A stretch of DNA of 64,000 nucleotides from Aphelocoma coerulescens (GCF_041296385.1 NW_027183595.1:1-64000); one strand, 5' to 3'. Counted from the first letter of the stretch, positions 10,501 through 21,691 are shown. Made by a program: numbers and translations. The notes: generated by a model not told the origin, from the letters alone.

Positions 10501-13500
10501 GTGGTTTCGGGGCCGTTTTGGGGCCGTTTTGGGCCGTTCCGGGTGGTTTTGGAGCCTTTCTGGGTGGTTTCGGGGCCGTTCCGGGTGGTTTTGGGGCCAT
10601 TTTGGGGCCGTTTTGGGGCCGTTTTGGGCCATTCCGGGTGGTTTTGGGGCCATTTTGGGTCATTCCGGGTGGTTTTGGGGCCATTTTGGGGCCGTTTTGG
10701 GGCGATTTTGGGTCATTCCGGGTGGTTTTGGGTCCGTTCTGGGTGGTTTTGGGGCCATTTTGGGTCATTCCGGGTGGTTTTGGGTCCGTTCTGGGTGGTT
10801 TTGGGGCCATTTTGGGTCATTCCGGGTGGTTTTGGGGCCATTTCAGGGCAATTTTGTGTCATTCCGGGTGGTTTCGGGGTGATTTTGGGTCATTCCGGGT
10901 GGTTTTGGGGCCGTTTCGGGGCCGTTTTGGGTCATTCCGGGTGGTTTTGGGGCCATTTTGGGGCCCTTTTGAGTCATTCTGGGTGGTTTTGGGGCGATTT
11001 TGGGTCATTCCGGGTGGTTTTGGGGCCATTTTGGGCCGTTTTGGGGCGATTTTGGGTCCGTTCCGGGTGGTTTTGGGGCCGTTTCGGGGCCGTTTTGGGT
11101 CATTCCGGGTGGTTTTGGGCCATTTTGGGGCCCTTTTGAGTCATTCTGGGTGGTTTTGGGGCGATTTTGGGTCATTCCGGGTGGTTTTGGGGCCATTTTG
11201 GGGCCGTTTTGGGGCGATTTTGGGTCCGTTCCGGGTGGTTTTGGGCCGTTTTGGGTTATTCCGGGTGGTTTCGGGGCCGTTTTGGGACGTTTTGGGGCCA
11301 TTTTGGGTCATTCTGGGTGGTTTTGGGGCCGTTTTGGGCCATTCCGGGTGGTTTCGGGGCCGTTTTGGGGCCATTTTGGGCCGTTCCGGGTGGTTTTGGA
11401 GCCTTTCTGGGTGGTTTCGGGGCCGTTCCGGGTGGTTTTGGGGCCGTTTTGGGGCCGTTTTGGGGCCGTTTTGGGCCATTCCGGGTGGTTTTGGAGCCTT
11501 TCTGGGTGGTTTCGGGGCCGTTCCGGGTGGTTTTGGGGCCGTTTTGGGGCCGTTTTGGGGCCATTTTGGGCCGTTCCGGGTGGTTTTGGAGCCTTTCTGG
11601 GTGGTTTCGGGGCCGTTCCGGGTGATTTTGGGGCCGTTTTGGGCCGTTTTGGGCCATTCTGGGTGGTTTTGGGGCCATTTTGGGTCATTCCGGGTGGTTT
11701 TGGGGCCATTTTGGGGCCGTTTTGGGGCGATTTTGGGTCATTCCGGGTGGTTTTGGGTCCGTTCTGGGTGGTTTTGGGGCCATTTTGGGTCATTCCGGGT
11801 GGTTTTGGGGCCATTTCAGGGCAATTTTGTGTCATTCCGGGTGGTTTCGGGGTGATTTTGGGTCATTCCGGGTGGTTTTGGGTCCGTTCCGGGTGGTTTC
11901 GGGGCCCTTTTGAGTCATTCTGGGTGGTTTTGGGGCCATTTTGGGTCATTCCGGGTGGTTTTGGGTCCGTTCTGGGTGGTTTTGGGGCCATTTTGGGTCA
12001 TTCCGTGTGGTTTCGGGGCCATTTTGGGGCCATTTTGGGCCGTTCCGGGTGGTTTTGGAGCCTTTCTGGGTGGTTTCGGGGCCATTCCGGGTGGTTTTGG
12101 GGCCGTTTTGGGGCGATTTTGGGTTATTCCGGGTGGTTTCAGGGCCGTTTTGGGGCCATTTTGGGTCATTCCGGGTGGTTTTGGGGCCGTTTCGGGGCAA
12201 TTTTGTGTCATTCCGGGTGATTTTGGGGCCCTTTTGGGGCCCTTTTGGGTCATTCTGGGTGGTTTTGGGGCCATTTTGGGTCATTCTGGGTGGTTTCGGG
12301 GCCGTTTTGGGCCATTCTGGGTGGTTTTGGGGCCGTTTTGGGGCGATTTTGTGTCATTCCGGGTGGTTTTGGGGCCATTCTGGGTGGTTTCGGGGCCGTT
12401 TTGGGCCATTCCGGGTGGTTTTGGGGCCGTTTCGGGGCAATTTTGTGTCATTCCGGGTGATTTTGGGGCCATTTTGGGGCCCTTTTGGGTCATTCCGGGT
12501 GGTTTCGGGGCCATTTTGGGCCATTCCGGGTGGTTTCGGGGCCGTTTTGGGGCGATTTTGGGTTATTCCGGGTGGTTTCAGGGCCGTTTTGGGGCCATTT
12601 TGGGTCATTCCGGGTGGTTTCGGGGCCGTTTTGGGTTATTCCAGGTGGTTTTGGGGCCGTTCCGGGTGGTTTTGGGGCCATTTTGGGGCCATTTTGGGGC
12701 CGTTTTGGGCCATTCCGGGTGGTTTTGGGGCCATTTTGGGTCATTCCGGGTGGTTTTGGGGCCATTTTGGGGCCGTTTTGGGGCGATTTTGGGTCATTCC
12801 GGGTGGTTTTGGGGCCATTTTGGGTCATTCCGGGCGATTTTGGGCCATTCTGGGTGGTTTTGGGGCCGTTTTGGGTCATTCTGGGTGGTTTCGGGGCCGT
12901 TCCGGGTGGTTTTGGGGCCATTTTGGGGCTGTTTTGGGGCGATTTTGGGTCATTCCGGGTGGTTTTGGGGCCATTTTGGGGCCGTTTTGGGGCGATTTTG
13001 GGTCCGTTCCGGGTGGTTTTGGGGCGATTTTGGGTCATTCCAGGTGGTTTTGGGGCCATTTTGGGCCATTCCGGGTGGTTTTGGGGCCATTTTGGGTCAT
13101 TCCGGGTGATTTTGGGGCCGTTTTGGGCCATTCCGGGTGGTTTTGGGGCCATTTTGGGTCATTCCGGGTGATTTTGGGTCCGTTCCGGGTGGTTTTGGAG
13201 GCCATTTTGTGTCATTTCGGGTGGTTTCGGGGCCGTTTTGGGGCAATTTTGGGTCATTCTGGGTGGTTTTGGGGCCGTTCTGGGTCATTCCGGGTGGTTT
13301 TGGGGCCATTTTGGGGCGATTTTGGGTCATTGTGGGTGGTTTCGGGGCCATTTTGGGCCATTCCGGGTGGTTTCGGGGCCGTTCCGGGTGGTTTTGGAGC
13401 CTTTCTGGGTGGTTTCGGGGCCATTCCGGGTGGTTTTGGGGCCATTTTGGGGCCGTTTTGGGGCCATTTTGGGTCATTCCGGGTGGTTTCGGGGCCGTTC

Positions 13501-16500
13501 CGGGTGGTTTCGGGGCCGTTCCGGGTGGTTTCGGGGCCGTTTGGGTGCTTTTCGGGGCCGTTTGGGTGCTTTTCGGGGCCGCTCCACGGCTCTCTCGCCG
13601 TGCCCAGACTGGCTCTTCGTGGCGCTGGTGGCGCTGGGCGCGGCGCTGGTGGCGCTGGGGGCGGGGCTGTGCTGGTGCCAGTGCTGCCCCCACACCTGCT
13701 GCTGTTACCTGCGCTGCCCCTGCTGCCCCCGCACCTGCTGCTGCCCCGAGGCCCGTGAGTCACCTGGGGGGGCACCTGGGGGGCACCTGGGGGCACCTGG
13801 GGGTGTCTGGGCACACCTAGGGGGCATCTGGGGGCACCTGGGAGCACCTGGGGGTACCTGGGGGGCACATGGGGGGGACCTGAGGGTGCTGGGAGGGGGT
13901 TCTGGGCTCACCTGGGGGGCACCTGGGGGTATCTGGGCACACCTGGGAGCACCTGGGGGCATCTGGGGGCACCTGGGGGGGATCTGGGGGGGGTCTGGGG
14001 GTGTCTGGGCACACCTGGGGGCACCTGGGGGGGATCTGGGCTCACCTGGGGGCACTTGGGGGGACCTGGGGGTGCTGGGAGGGGGTTCTGGGCTCACCTG
14101 GGGGGCACCTGGGGGTGTCTGGGCACACCTGGGAGCACCTGGGGGCACCTGGGAGCACCTGGGGGCACCTGGGGGCACCTGGGGGCACCTGGGGGGCACC
14201 TGGGGGTGTCTGGGCACACCTGGGGGGCATCTGGGGGCACCTGGGGGCACCTGGGGGGCATCTGGGGGGGACCTGGTGGCACCTGGGGGTGCTGGGAGGG
14301 GGTTCTGGGCTCACCTGGGGGGCACCTGGGGGTGTCTGGGCACACCTGGGGGCACCTGGGGGCACCTGGGAGCACCTGGGGGCACCTGGGGGGCACCTGG
14401 GGGTGCTGGGAGGGGGTTCTGGGCACACCTGGGGGGCACCTGGGGGGCACCTGGGGGTGTCTGGGCACACCTGGGGAGATCTGGGCACACCTGGGGGGGT
14501 TCTGGGCACACCTGGGCACAGCTGGGGGTTACCTGGGGGGCACCTGGGGGGCATCTGGGGGGACCTGGGCACACCTGGAGGGGTTCTGGGCACACCTGGG
14601 CAGGTTCTGAGCTTACCTGGGCACACCTGGGGGGTACCTGGTGGGCACCTGGGGGGGTTCTGGGCACACCTGGGGGGTTTCTGGGCTCACCTGGGGGGCA
14701 CCTGGGCACACCGGGGGGGGTTCTGGGCACACCTGGGCACACCTGGGCACACCTGGGCACACTTGGGGGGGTTCTGGGCTCACCTGGGGGGGTATCTGGG
14801 CACACCTGGGGGGTACCTGGGCACACCTGGGCACACCTGGGGGGGTTCTGGGCACACCTGGGGGGGTTCTGGGCACACCTGGGGGGTACCTGGGCACACC
14901 TGGGAGGGTTCCTGGCCGAGCTGCGAACAGCCCTGGCCATGGCCGTGCCCACCTGTGCCCACCTGTGCCCACCTGTGCCCACCTGTGCCCCCCTCAGTGT
15001 ACCTGGCCGGGAAAGCGGCGACCTCGGGGGGCACCTTCGTCCCCTCCCCCCCCCCCGCGCTGGCGCTGCAGCTCCTCGGTGAGTGGGGGAGGGGCGGGGA
15101 GGGGGGAGGGGCCCAGGGGTGCCCAGGGGTGCCCAGGGGTGCCCAGGGGTGCCCAGGTGAGGCCTCACCTGTCCCCTCCCCCACCCCAGGGAGCAGCCAG
15201 AGCTCGCAGGTGCCGCTGCTGAGGGAGAGCAACAGCCCCGGTGAGGGACTGGGAGGGACTGGGAGGGACTGGGGGGGAACTGGGAGGGATTGGGGGGGAC
15301 TGGGGGGGAACTGGGAGGGACTGGGATGAACTGGGAGGGGATGGAGGAGAACTGGGAGGGACTGGGAGGGGATTGGGGGGAGCTGGGAGCGACTGGGAGA
15401 AACTGGGAGGGACTGGGAGATACTGGGAGGGGATTGGAGGGGACTGGGAGGGACTGGGAGATACTGGGAGGGACTGGGAGGGGATGGAGGAGAACTGGGA
15501 TGGACTGGGAGGAACTGGGAGGGGATTGGGGGGGACTGGGAGGGGATTGGGGGGGACTGGGAGGGACTGGGAGATACTGGGAGGCACTGGGAGGGGATGG
15601 AGGAGAACTGGGATGGACCGGGAGGGCACTGGGAGGGGATTGGGAGGGACTGGGAGGGACTGGGATCAAACTGGGAGGGACTGGGATGAACTGGGAGGGC
15701 ACTGGGAGATACTGGGAGGGTCTGGGATCAAACTGGGAGGGGATTGGGATGGGATGGGGTGAACTGGGAGGGCACTGGGAGATACTGGGAGGGACTGGGG
15801 GGGGATTGGGGGGGACTGGGAGGGCACTGGGAGGGACTGGGGGGGACTGGGATGAACTGGGAGGGCACTGGGACTCACCGCCCCTCCCCCCTCTCTCTCT
15901 CTCCCCGCCCCTCCCCCCCCCCCCAGCCCCCTCGGTGCCCCTCCCCCCCCCCAGCGTCCTGCGGTGCCTGGAGGAGCCCTGGGACCCCCCCGGGAGGGGC
16001 CGGGCCTGGGGGGCAGGTGGGGGTGGGGGAGGGGCGGGAGGACCCCTGGAGGTGGGGGAGGGGCTGGGACCACCTGAGGGGGGGGGAGGGGTCCCCTGGG
16101 TGTGGGGGGAGGGGCTGGGACCCCCTGGGGGTGGGGGAGGGGCGGGGGAAACCCCAGAGCGTGGGGGAGGGGCGGGGACCACCTGAGGGGGGGGAGGGGC
16201 CCTCTGGGGGTGGGGGAGGGGCGGGGGGACCACCTGAGAGGGGGGAGGGGTCCCCAGGGTGTGGGGGAGGGGCTGGGACCCTCTGGGGGTGGGGGGAGGG
16301 GCGGGGGAAACCCCAGAGCGTGGGGGAGGGGCGGGGACCACCTGAGGGGGGGGAGGGGTCCCCTGGGTGTGGGGGGAGGGGCTGGGGGTCCTCTGAGGGG
16401 GGGGAGGGGTCCCCAGGGTGTGGGGGGAGGGGCTGGGACCACCTGAGGGGGGGAAGGGGTCCTCTGGGGGTGGGGGGAGGGGCTGGGGGTCCTCTGAGGG

Positions 16501-19500
16501 GGGGGAGGGGTCCCCTGCATGTGGGGGGAGGGGCTGGGACCCTCTGGGGGTGGGGGGAGGGGTGGGAGGACCCCCAGGATGTGGGGGGAGGGGCTGGGAC
16601 CCTCTGGGGGTGGGGGAGGGGCGGGGGGACCCCCTGCGAGGGGGAGAGGGGTCCCCAGGGTGTGGGGGGAGGGGCGAGGAAACCCCTGGGGGTGGGGGAG
16701 GGGCGGGGACCACCTGAGGGGGGGGAGGGGCTGGGGGGGGGCCTGTGGGTGTGGGGGAGGGGCTGGGAGACCCCCAGGGTGTGGGGGAGGGGCAGGGACC
16801 CCCTGGGGGTGGGGGGAGGGTCTCTCTGGGGGTGGGGGAGGGGCGGGGGAAACCCCCAGGGTGTGGGGGGAGGGGCTGGGGCTCCCTCTCAGAATGGGGG
16901 GTTGGGCTCTCGCCCCTCCCCCACCCACTCCTCCCCTCCCTCTCAGAAGGGGGGGTGGGCTCTCGCCCCTCCCCCACCCCCACCCTGACCCCTCCCCCCC
17001 CCCCAGGACCCCCCCCGAGTGACGTCAGCTCCCTGCACGAGCCCCCCTGGACCCCTCCCCCCCCCCCGCGGCCGCTGGCGCTCGGCCGAGATTTTGGGGG
17101 GGGGAGGGGAAGGGTGGGGGTCGCCCCCTCCCCCCCCGCGGACCCCCCCCCGCTCCCGGTCCCGCGAGGAGTTGGGGAGGGGGAGGGGAAGGGAGACCCC
17201 ACCCCCACCTCGGAACCCCCCCGGACCCCCCCGGAGGCTCCGAAAGGTGGGGGGAGGGGGAGGGGGAGGGGATTTTGGGGGGGATTTGTGGGGGTCCTGA
17301 GGGGATTTGGGGGGATTTTGGGGGGATTTGGGGGGATTTTGGGGGGTCCTGAGGGGATTTGGGGGGATTTTGGGGGGATTTGGGGGGATTTGGGGGGGTC
17401 CTGAGGGGATTTGGGGGGATTTTGGGGGGATTTGGGGGGATTTGGGGGAGATTTTGGGGGTCCTGAGGGGATTGGGGGGGGATTTGGGGGGATTTTGGGG
17501 GGTCTGGGGGGGTTGGGGGGATTTAGAGGTTTTGGGGGGATTTTGGGAGGATTTTGGGGGTCCTGAGGGGATTTGGGGGGCTTTTGGGGGGATTTGGGGG
17601 ATTTTGGGGGATTTGGGGGGTCCTGGGGGAGTTTGGGGGGATTTGGGGGGGGATTTTGGGGGCCCTGGGGGGGATTTGGGGGCATTTTGGGGGGTCCTGG
17701 GGGGGATTTGGGGGGATTTTGGGAGTCCTGAGGGGATTTGGGGGGGATTTAGGGGGGATTTTGGGGGGATTTTGGGAGGATTTTGGGGGTCCTGAGGAGA
17801 TTTGGGGGGATTTTGGGGGGTCCTGAGGGGGATTTGGGTGAGATTTTGGGGGTCCTGAGGGGATTTGGGGGGGTTTTGGGGGGATTTTGGGGGGTCTTGG
17901 GGGGGTTTGGGGGCTCCTGGGGGGATTTTGGGGGGGATTTTGGGGGGATTTGGGCATCCTGGGAGGGATTTTGGGGGGATTTTGGGGGGTCCTGGGAGAG
18001 ATTTGGGGGTCCTGAGGGGGATTTGGGGGGTTCTGGGATAACTTGGGGGGGTCCTGGAGGGATTTGGGGGGATTTTGGGGGGTCCTGAGGGGATTTTGGG
18101 GGATTTTGGGAGTCCTGGAGGGGATTTGGGGGAGTCTGGGATAATTTGGGGGGTCCTGAGGGGATTTTGGGGGCATTTGGGGGGTCCTGGAGGAGATTTG
18201 GGGGGATTTTGGGGGTCCTGAGGGGATTTGGGGGGGATCCTGAGGGGATTTGGGGGGATTTTGGGGGAAATTTGGGGAGTCCTGGGGGGGATTTGGGGAG
18301 ATTTTGGGGGTCCTGAGGGGATTTGGGGGGGTTTTGGGGGGATTTGGGGGATTTTGGGGGATTTGGGGGGTCCTGGGGGAGTTTGGGGGGATTTTGGGGG
18401 TCCTGGGAGGGATTTTGGGGGAATTTGGGGGGTCCTGAGGGGATTTGGGGGGGATTTGGGGGGTCCTGAGGGGATTTGGGGGGGTTTTGGGGGGATTTGG
18501 GGGATTTTGGGGGATTTGGGGGGTCCTGGGGGAGTTTGGGGGGATTTTGGGGGGGATTTTGGGGGTCCTGGGAGGGATTTTGGGGGAATTTGGGGGGTCC
18601 TGAGGGGATTTGGGGGGGATTTGGGGGGTATTTGGGGGCATTTTGGGGGGTCCTGGAGGGATTTGGGGGAGATTTTGGGGGTCCTGAGGGGATTTGGGGG
18701 GGATTTGGGGGATTTGGGGGGTCCTGGGGGAGTTTGGGGGGATTTGGGGGGGGATTTTGGGGGTCCTGAGGGGATTTGGGGGGGATTTGGGGGGTCCTGA
18801 GGGGATTTGGGGGGGATTTGGGGGATTTAGGGGGGATTTTGGGGGTGTTTGGGGGGTCTTGGGGGGATTGGGGGGGTTCTGGGGGAGATTTTTGGGGGAT
18901 TTTGGGGGGTCCTGAGGGGATTTGGGGGTCCCAGGGTGGGATTTTGGGGGTCCTGGTTGGGATTTTTGGGGTCCTGGGTGGGATTTTGGGGGGATTTGGG
19001 GGGTCCTGGGTGGGATTTTTGGGATCCCCAGGCTGGAATTTTTGGGGGATCCCCTGGGATAATTTTTGGGGGGGTCCTGGGTGGGATTTGGGGGCATTTT
19101 GGGAGGGATTTTGGGGGGTCCTGGGTGGGATTTTGGGGGGATTTGCGGGGATTTGGGGGGTCCTGGAGGGATTTGGGGGGATTTGGGGGGAATTTGGGGG
19201 GATTTTGGGGGAGTCCTGAGGGGATTTTGGGGGATTTTGGGGGGATTTGGGGAATTTTGGGGGGATTTTGGGGGGTCCTGAGGGGATTTTTGAAGGGATT
19301 TTGGGGGGATTTTGGGGGGGATTTTTGGGATCCCCTGGGTGAGATTTTGGGGGGGATTTTGGGGGTCCTGAGGGGATTTTTGGGGGGAATTTGGGGGGAT
19401 TTTGGGGGGGAATTTGGGGGTCCTGGGTGGGATTTTGGGGATCCCCAGGGTGGGATTTTGGGGGGGATTTTGAGGGATTTGGGGGTCCTGAGGGGATTTT

Positions 19501-21455
19501 GGAGGATTTTGGGAGTATTTGGGGAATTTTGGGGGGATTTTGGGGGATCCTGAGGGGATTTTGGGGGGGAATTTGGGGGTCCTGGGTGGGATTTTGGGGA
19601 TCCCCAGGGTGGGATTTTGGGTGGGATTTTGGGGGGTCCTGGATGGAATTTGAGGGTCCCCAGGGTGGGATTTTGGGTGGGATTTTGGGGGGATTTGGGG
19701 GGATTTTGGGGGGTCCTGGGTGGGATTTTGGGGGGATTTGGGGAGTATTTGGGGAATTTTGGGGGGATTTTGGGGTCCCAGGGTGGGATTTTGGGGGGAT
19801 TTGTGGGGATTTTGGGGGGTCCTGGATGCAATTTGGGGGTCCCAGGGTGGGATTTTGGGGGGGATTTTGAGGGATTTTGGGGGGTCCTGGGTGGGATTTT
19901 GGGGGATTTTGGGAGTATTTGGGGAATTTTGGGGGGATTTTGGGGGATCCTGAGGGGATTTTTGGGGGGAATTTGGGGGTCCTGGGTGGGATTTTGGGGA
20001 TCCCCAGGGTGGGATTTTGGGTGGGATTTTGGGGGGTCCTGGATGGAATTTGAGGGTCCCCAGGGTGGGATTTTGGGTGGGATTTTGGGGGGATTTGGGG
20101 GGATTTTGGGGGGTCCTGGGTGGGATTTTGGGGGGATTTGGGGAGTATTTGGGGAATTTTGGGGTCCCAGGGTGGGATTTTGGGGGGATTTGTGGGGATT
20201 TTGGGGGGTCCTGGATGCAATTTGGGGGTCCCAGGGTGGGATTTTGGGGGGGATTTTGAGGGATTTTGGGGGGTCCTGGGTGGGATTTTGGGGGATTTTG
20301 GGAGTATTTGGGGAATTTTGGGGGGATTTTGGGGGATCCTGAGGGGATTTTTGGGGGGGGAATTTGGGGGTCCTGGGTGGGATTTTGGGGATCCCCAGGG
20401 TGGGATTTTGGGGGGATTTTGGGGGGTCCTGGATGGAATTTGGGGGTCCCCAGGGTGGGATTTTGGGTGGGATTTTGGGGGGATTTGGGGGGATTTTGGG
20501 GGGTCCTGGATGGAATTTGGGGGTCCCAGGGTGGGATTTTGGGGGGGATTTTGAGGGATTTTGGGGGGTCCTGGGTGGGATTTTGGGGGATTTTGGGAGT
20601 ATTTGGGGAATTTTGGGGGGATTTTGGGGGATCCTGAGGGGATTTTTGGGGGGGGAATTTGGGGGTCCTGGGTGGGATTTTGGGGATCCCCAGGGTGGGA
20701 TTTTGGGTGGGATTTTGGGGGGTCCTGGATGGAATTTGAGGGTCCCCAGGGTGGGATTTTGGGTGGGATTTTGGGGGGATTTGGGGGGATTTTGGGGGGT
20801 CCTGGGTGGGATTTTGGGGGGATTTTGGGGTCCCAGGGTGGGATTTTGGGGGGATTTTGGGGGGGATTTGGGGGTCCTGGGTGGGATTTTGGGGGGATTT
20901 GGGGGGATTTTGGGGGGTCCTGGATGGAATTTGGGGATCCCCAGGGTGGGATTTTGGGGGGGATTTTGAGGGATTTGGGGGTCCTGAGCGGATTTTGGGG
21001 GATTTGGGGGGGATTTGGGGAATTTTGGGGAATTTTGGGGGATCCTGAGGGGATTTTTGGGGGGGAATTTGGGGGTCCTGGGTGGGATTTTGGGGATCCC
21101 CAGGGTGGGATTTTGGGGGGGATTTTGGGGGGATTTTGGGGGGGAATTTGGGGGGATTTTGGGGGGGAATTTGGGGGTCCTGGATGGAATTTGGGGGTCC
21201 CAGAGTGGGATTTTGGGGGGGATTTTGAGGGATTTTGGGGGGTCCTGGGTGGGATTTTGGGGGGATTTTGGGGGTCCCAGGCTGGGATTTTGGGGGGATT
21301 TTGGGGGATTTTGGGGTCCCAGGCTGGGATTTTGGGGGATCCCCCCGGGATAATTTTGGGGAGGGGTCTCCGGGGGGGGGTCTCACCCCTCTTTTTTTCC
21401 TCCCCTCCCCCCCCCCCAGAACGACGCCTTGAGCCGCGAGAGCCTCGTGGTGTGA
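1501..21455 (+). CDS. LSR: LSR, lipolysis-stimulated lipoprotein receptor (angulin-1), ten coding exons
   Basis: This is a single-pass receptor that in mammals recruits tricellulin to tricellular tight junctions and takes up apoB/apoE lipoproteins. Exons are 1501-1537, 4481-4807, 5611-5730, 9291-9338, 13608-13754, 14998-15078, 15190-15240, 15927-16016, 17007-17246 and 21420-21455, all with AG/GT borders. The product has a signal peptide, a V-type Ig domain with the family-specific WKYKSFC and [16 protein letters not shown], then DSGLYVC and DLQGNNEA. A membrane segment follows, then a [13 protein letters not shown] palmitoylation-type cluster, and the family C-terminus SRESLVV. Exons 2 to 8 are all phase 1 and divisible by three. 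The 48- and 147-nt exons 4 and 5 match those skipped to make the short mammalian isoforms. At about 391 residues it is shorter than human LSR (649), mainly in the cytoplasmic tail. One extra base in exon 9 breaks the frame in this sequence. Confidence 0.95.
1544..1926 (+). repeat. LSR intron 1, TAATTA/G-run minisatellite
   Basis: Roughly 95-bp units combine GGGGTAATTAGGGGGCTGG with GGTAATTAAGGGGTTGG. The block fills the first 0.4 kb of intron 1. Confidence 0.8.
1927..4470 (+). repeat. LSR intron 1, CCCCCAGGTG minisatellite with copies of the exon 2 acceptor
   Basis: A ~10-13-bp unit CCCCCAGGTG (variants end in AGGTC, AGGTA, AGTTG) fills 2.5 kb. Each unit reads as a pyrimidine-rich 3' splice site joined to GT. 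Embedded in it at about 2262-2310, 2457-2506, 2603-2650, 3280-3333, 3504-3561, 3966-4016 and 4121-4175 are seven copies of the real exon 2 acceptor with the first 20 exon bases. Confidence 0.92.
4481..4807 (+). CDS. LSR: LSR exon 2: most of the Ig V domain
   Basis: It encodes [11 protein letters not shown], then WKYKSFC, then [18 protein letters not shown] and ends VTIQG. The cysteine of LLRC is the first Ig cysteine. The loop between KSFC and the next cysteine contains [10 protein letters not shown], which is encoded by the same CACCTGGGG repeat that fills the next intron. The exon ends in phase 1 at GTGGGG. Confidence 0.95.
4808..5598 (+). repeat. LSR intron 2, CACCTGGG minisatellite with a copy of the exon 2 end
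   Basis: GGCACACCTGGG-type units fill the intron. A 65-bp near-identical copy of the 3' end of exon 2 plus its donor sits at 5264-5328. The copy corresponds to 4748-4812. Confidence 0.92.
5611..5730 (+). CDS. LSR: LSR exon 3: end of the Ig domain
   Basis: It encodes [17 protein letters not shown], then [15 protein letters not shown], both nearly as in mammalian LSR. DSGLYVC supplies the second Ig cysteine. It ends in phase 1 at GTGAGA. Confidence 0.95.
5731..7450 (+). repeat. LSR intron 3 first half, GGGACTGGGAGGGGATTGGG minisatellite
   Basis: The units begin at the exon 3 donor. The exon end plus donor (ACTGGGTGAG) differs by only one or two bases from the repeat core ACTGGGAGGG, so the array may have grown from the splice site. 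Confidence 0.85.
7451..9265 (+). repeat. LSR intron 3 second half, GGGAGAGCTCCGGGGTTGAA minisatellite
   Basis: Units of about 40-60 bp combine GAACTGGGCTGAACTGGG with GAGAGCTCCGGGGTTG. It is a derived form of the preceding array. No exon is visible in it. Confidence 0.85.
9291..9338 (+). CDS. LSR: LSR exon 4: short stalk exon
   Basis: The 48-nt exon encodes [15 protein letters not shown] between the Ig domain and the membrane segment. It is flanked by a CCCCCCAG acceptor and a GTACGG donor, with phase 1 on both sides. The mammalian counterpart is 57 nt and alternatively skipped. Confidence 0.82.
9339..10040 (+). repeat. LSR intron 4 first part, CACCTGGGGG minisatellite
   Basis: GGCACCTGGGGG and GGCACCTGGAG units begin immediately after the exon 4 donor. 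Confidence 0.88.
10041..13560 (+). repeat. LSR intron 4 second part, TCATTCCGGGTGGTTTTGGGG minisatellite
   Basis: Units of about 30 bp pair GGGTCATTCCGGG with TGGTTTTGGGGCC and ATTTTGGGGCC. The array runs for 3.5 kb to just before exon 5. Confidence 0.9.
13608..13754 (+). CDS. LSR: LSR exon 5: transmembrane segment and cysteine cluster
   Basis: It encodes [17 protein letters not shown] followed by [14 protein letters not shown] and [13 protein letters not shown]. This is the family's membrane span and palmitoylation-type cysteine cluster. At 147 nt it has the length of the mammalian exon that is skipped in the soluble-type isoform. The donor is a full GTGAGT. Confidence 0.96.
13755..14930 (+). 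repeat. LSR intron 5, CACCTGGGGGTGTCTGGGCA minisatellite
   Basis: Units start right at the exon 5 donor (GTGAGTCACCTGGGG) and mix CACCTGGGGG with TGTCTGGGCACAC and GGGTTCTGGGCTCACC. Confidence 0.88.
14998..15078 (+). CDS. LSR: LSR exon 6: juxtamembrane tail
   Basis: It encodes [17 protein letters not shown], matching the mammalian [10 protein letters not shown] segment. It is phase 1 on both sides with a GTGAGT donor. Intron 6 (15079-15189) is only 111 bp. Confidence 0.92.
15190..15240 (+). CDS. LSR: LSR exon 7
   Basis: It encodes [16 protein letters not shown], aligning with the mammalian SYVPLLRDTDSS. It is phase 1 on both sides with a GTGAGG donor. Confidence 0.9.
15241..15880 (+). repeat. 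LSR intron 7, GGGACTGGGAGGGGATTG minisatellite
   Basis: This is the same family of units as in intron 3 and again begins at the donor (GTGAGGGACTGGGAGGG). Two introns of one gene therefore carry related arrays. Confidence 0.85.
15927..16016 (+). CDS. LSR: LSR exon 8
   Basis: It encodes [21 protein letters not shown] and then GRGRAWGA, roughly aligning with the mammalian MRVLYYMEKELANFDPS segment. It is phase 1 on both sides. The acceptor is a long C-run ending CCCCAG; another AG lies 28 bases into the exon. Confidence 0.75.
16017..16990 (+). repeat. LSR intron 8, GGGGTGGGGGAGGGGC minisatellite
   Basis: Units of about 55-65 bp combine TGGGGGAGGGGCTGGGACC with CCTGAGGGGGGGAGGGG. The non-template strand is extremely G-rich. 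Confidence 0.88.
17007..17246 (+). CDS. LSR: LSR exon 9: cytoplasmic tail, with a one-base frame break
   Basis: The exon enters in phase 1 reading [11 protein letters not shown], matching mammalian SEVTSLHEDDW. It must leave in phase 0, reading RSRSREEL and then RRLRK, to join the conserved end in exon 10. The two frames differ by one base, so the sequence has one base too many (or two too few) between about 17057 and 17165. Candidates are the 11-C run at 17057-17067, the 9-G run at 17096-17104 and C-runs beyond. A homopolymer sequencing error is the simplest cause. A real frameshift would lose the conserved C-terminus. Confidence 0.85.
17260..21360 (+). repeat. LSR intron 9, GGGGATTTTGGGGGG minisatellite with higher-order units
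   Basis: A 4.1-kb array of GGGGATTTGGGGGGATTTTGG separated by GGGTCCTGAGGG. From about 18920 it also contains GGTCCTGGGTGGGATTTTGG and GATCCCCAGGGTGGG. Several blocks of 300-400 bp between 19560 and 20760 are near-identical. No exon was found in it. Confidence 0.9.
21420..21455 (+). CDS. LSR: LSR exon 10: conserved C-terminus and stop
   Basis: It encodes [11 protein letters not shown] followed by TGA; mammalian LSR ends [10 protein letters not shown]. The acceptor is a long C-run ending CCCAG. It joins exon 9 in phase 0 to give [16 protein letters not shown]. Confidence 0.95.
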   Translation, partial: NDALSRESLVV

Positions 21456-21691
21456 CCGCGACCCCTCCCCCACCCCCCCAAAAAACACCAAATCCCGGGA
21501 TTTGCCCAAAATCCCCAAATTTTGGGATCCCCTCCCCCCTCCCGGACCCCGCCCCCCCCCTTCGATTTTTGGGGTCAATCCGGGCTTTTTTGGGTGCCTT
21601 ATTTTTTTACGAATTGGGGGGAGGGGTCGCTCCCCCTCCCCCCCCCGTCCGTCGTCCCCCCCCCCCCCCCCTTTTTGGAGATTTGGGGCCA

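Noticed and set aside
10048..13758. Long frames of [16 protein letters not shown] repeats on the + strand
   Set aside because: They are translations of the TCATTCCGGGTGGTTTTGG minisatellite of LSR intron 4. The real coding sequence nearby is only exon 5.
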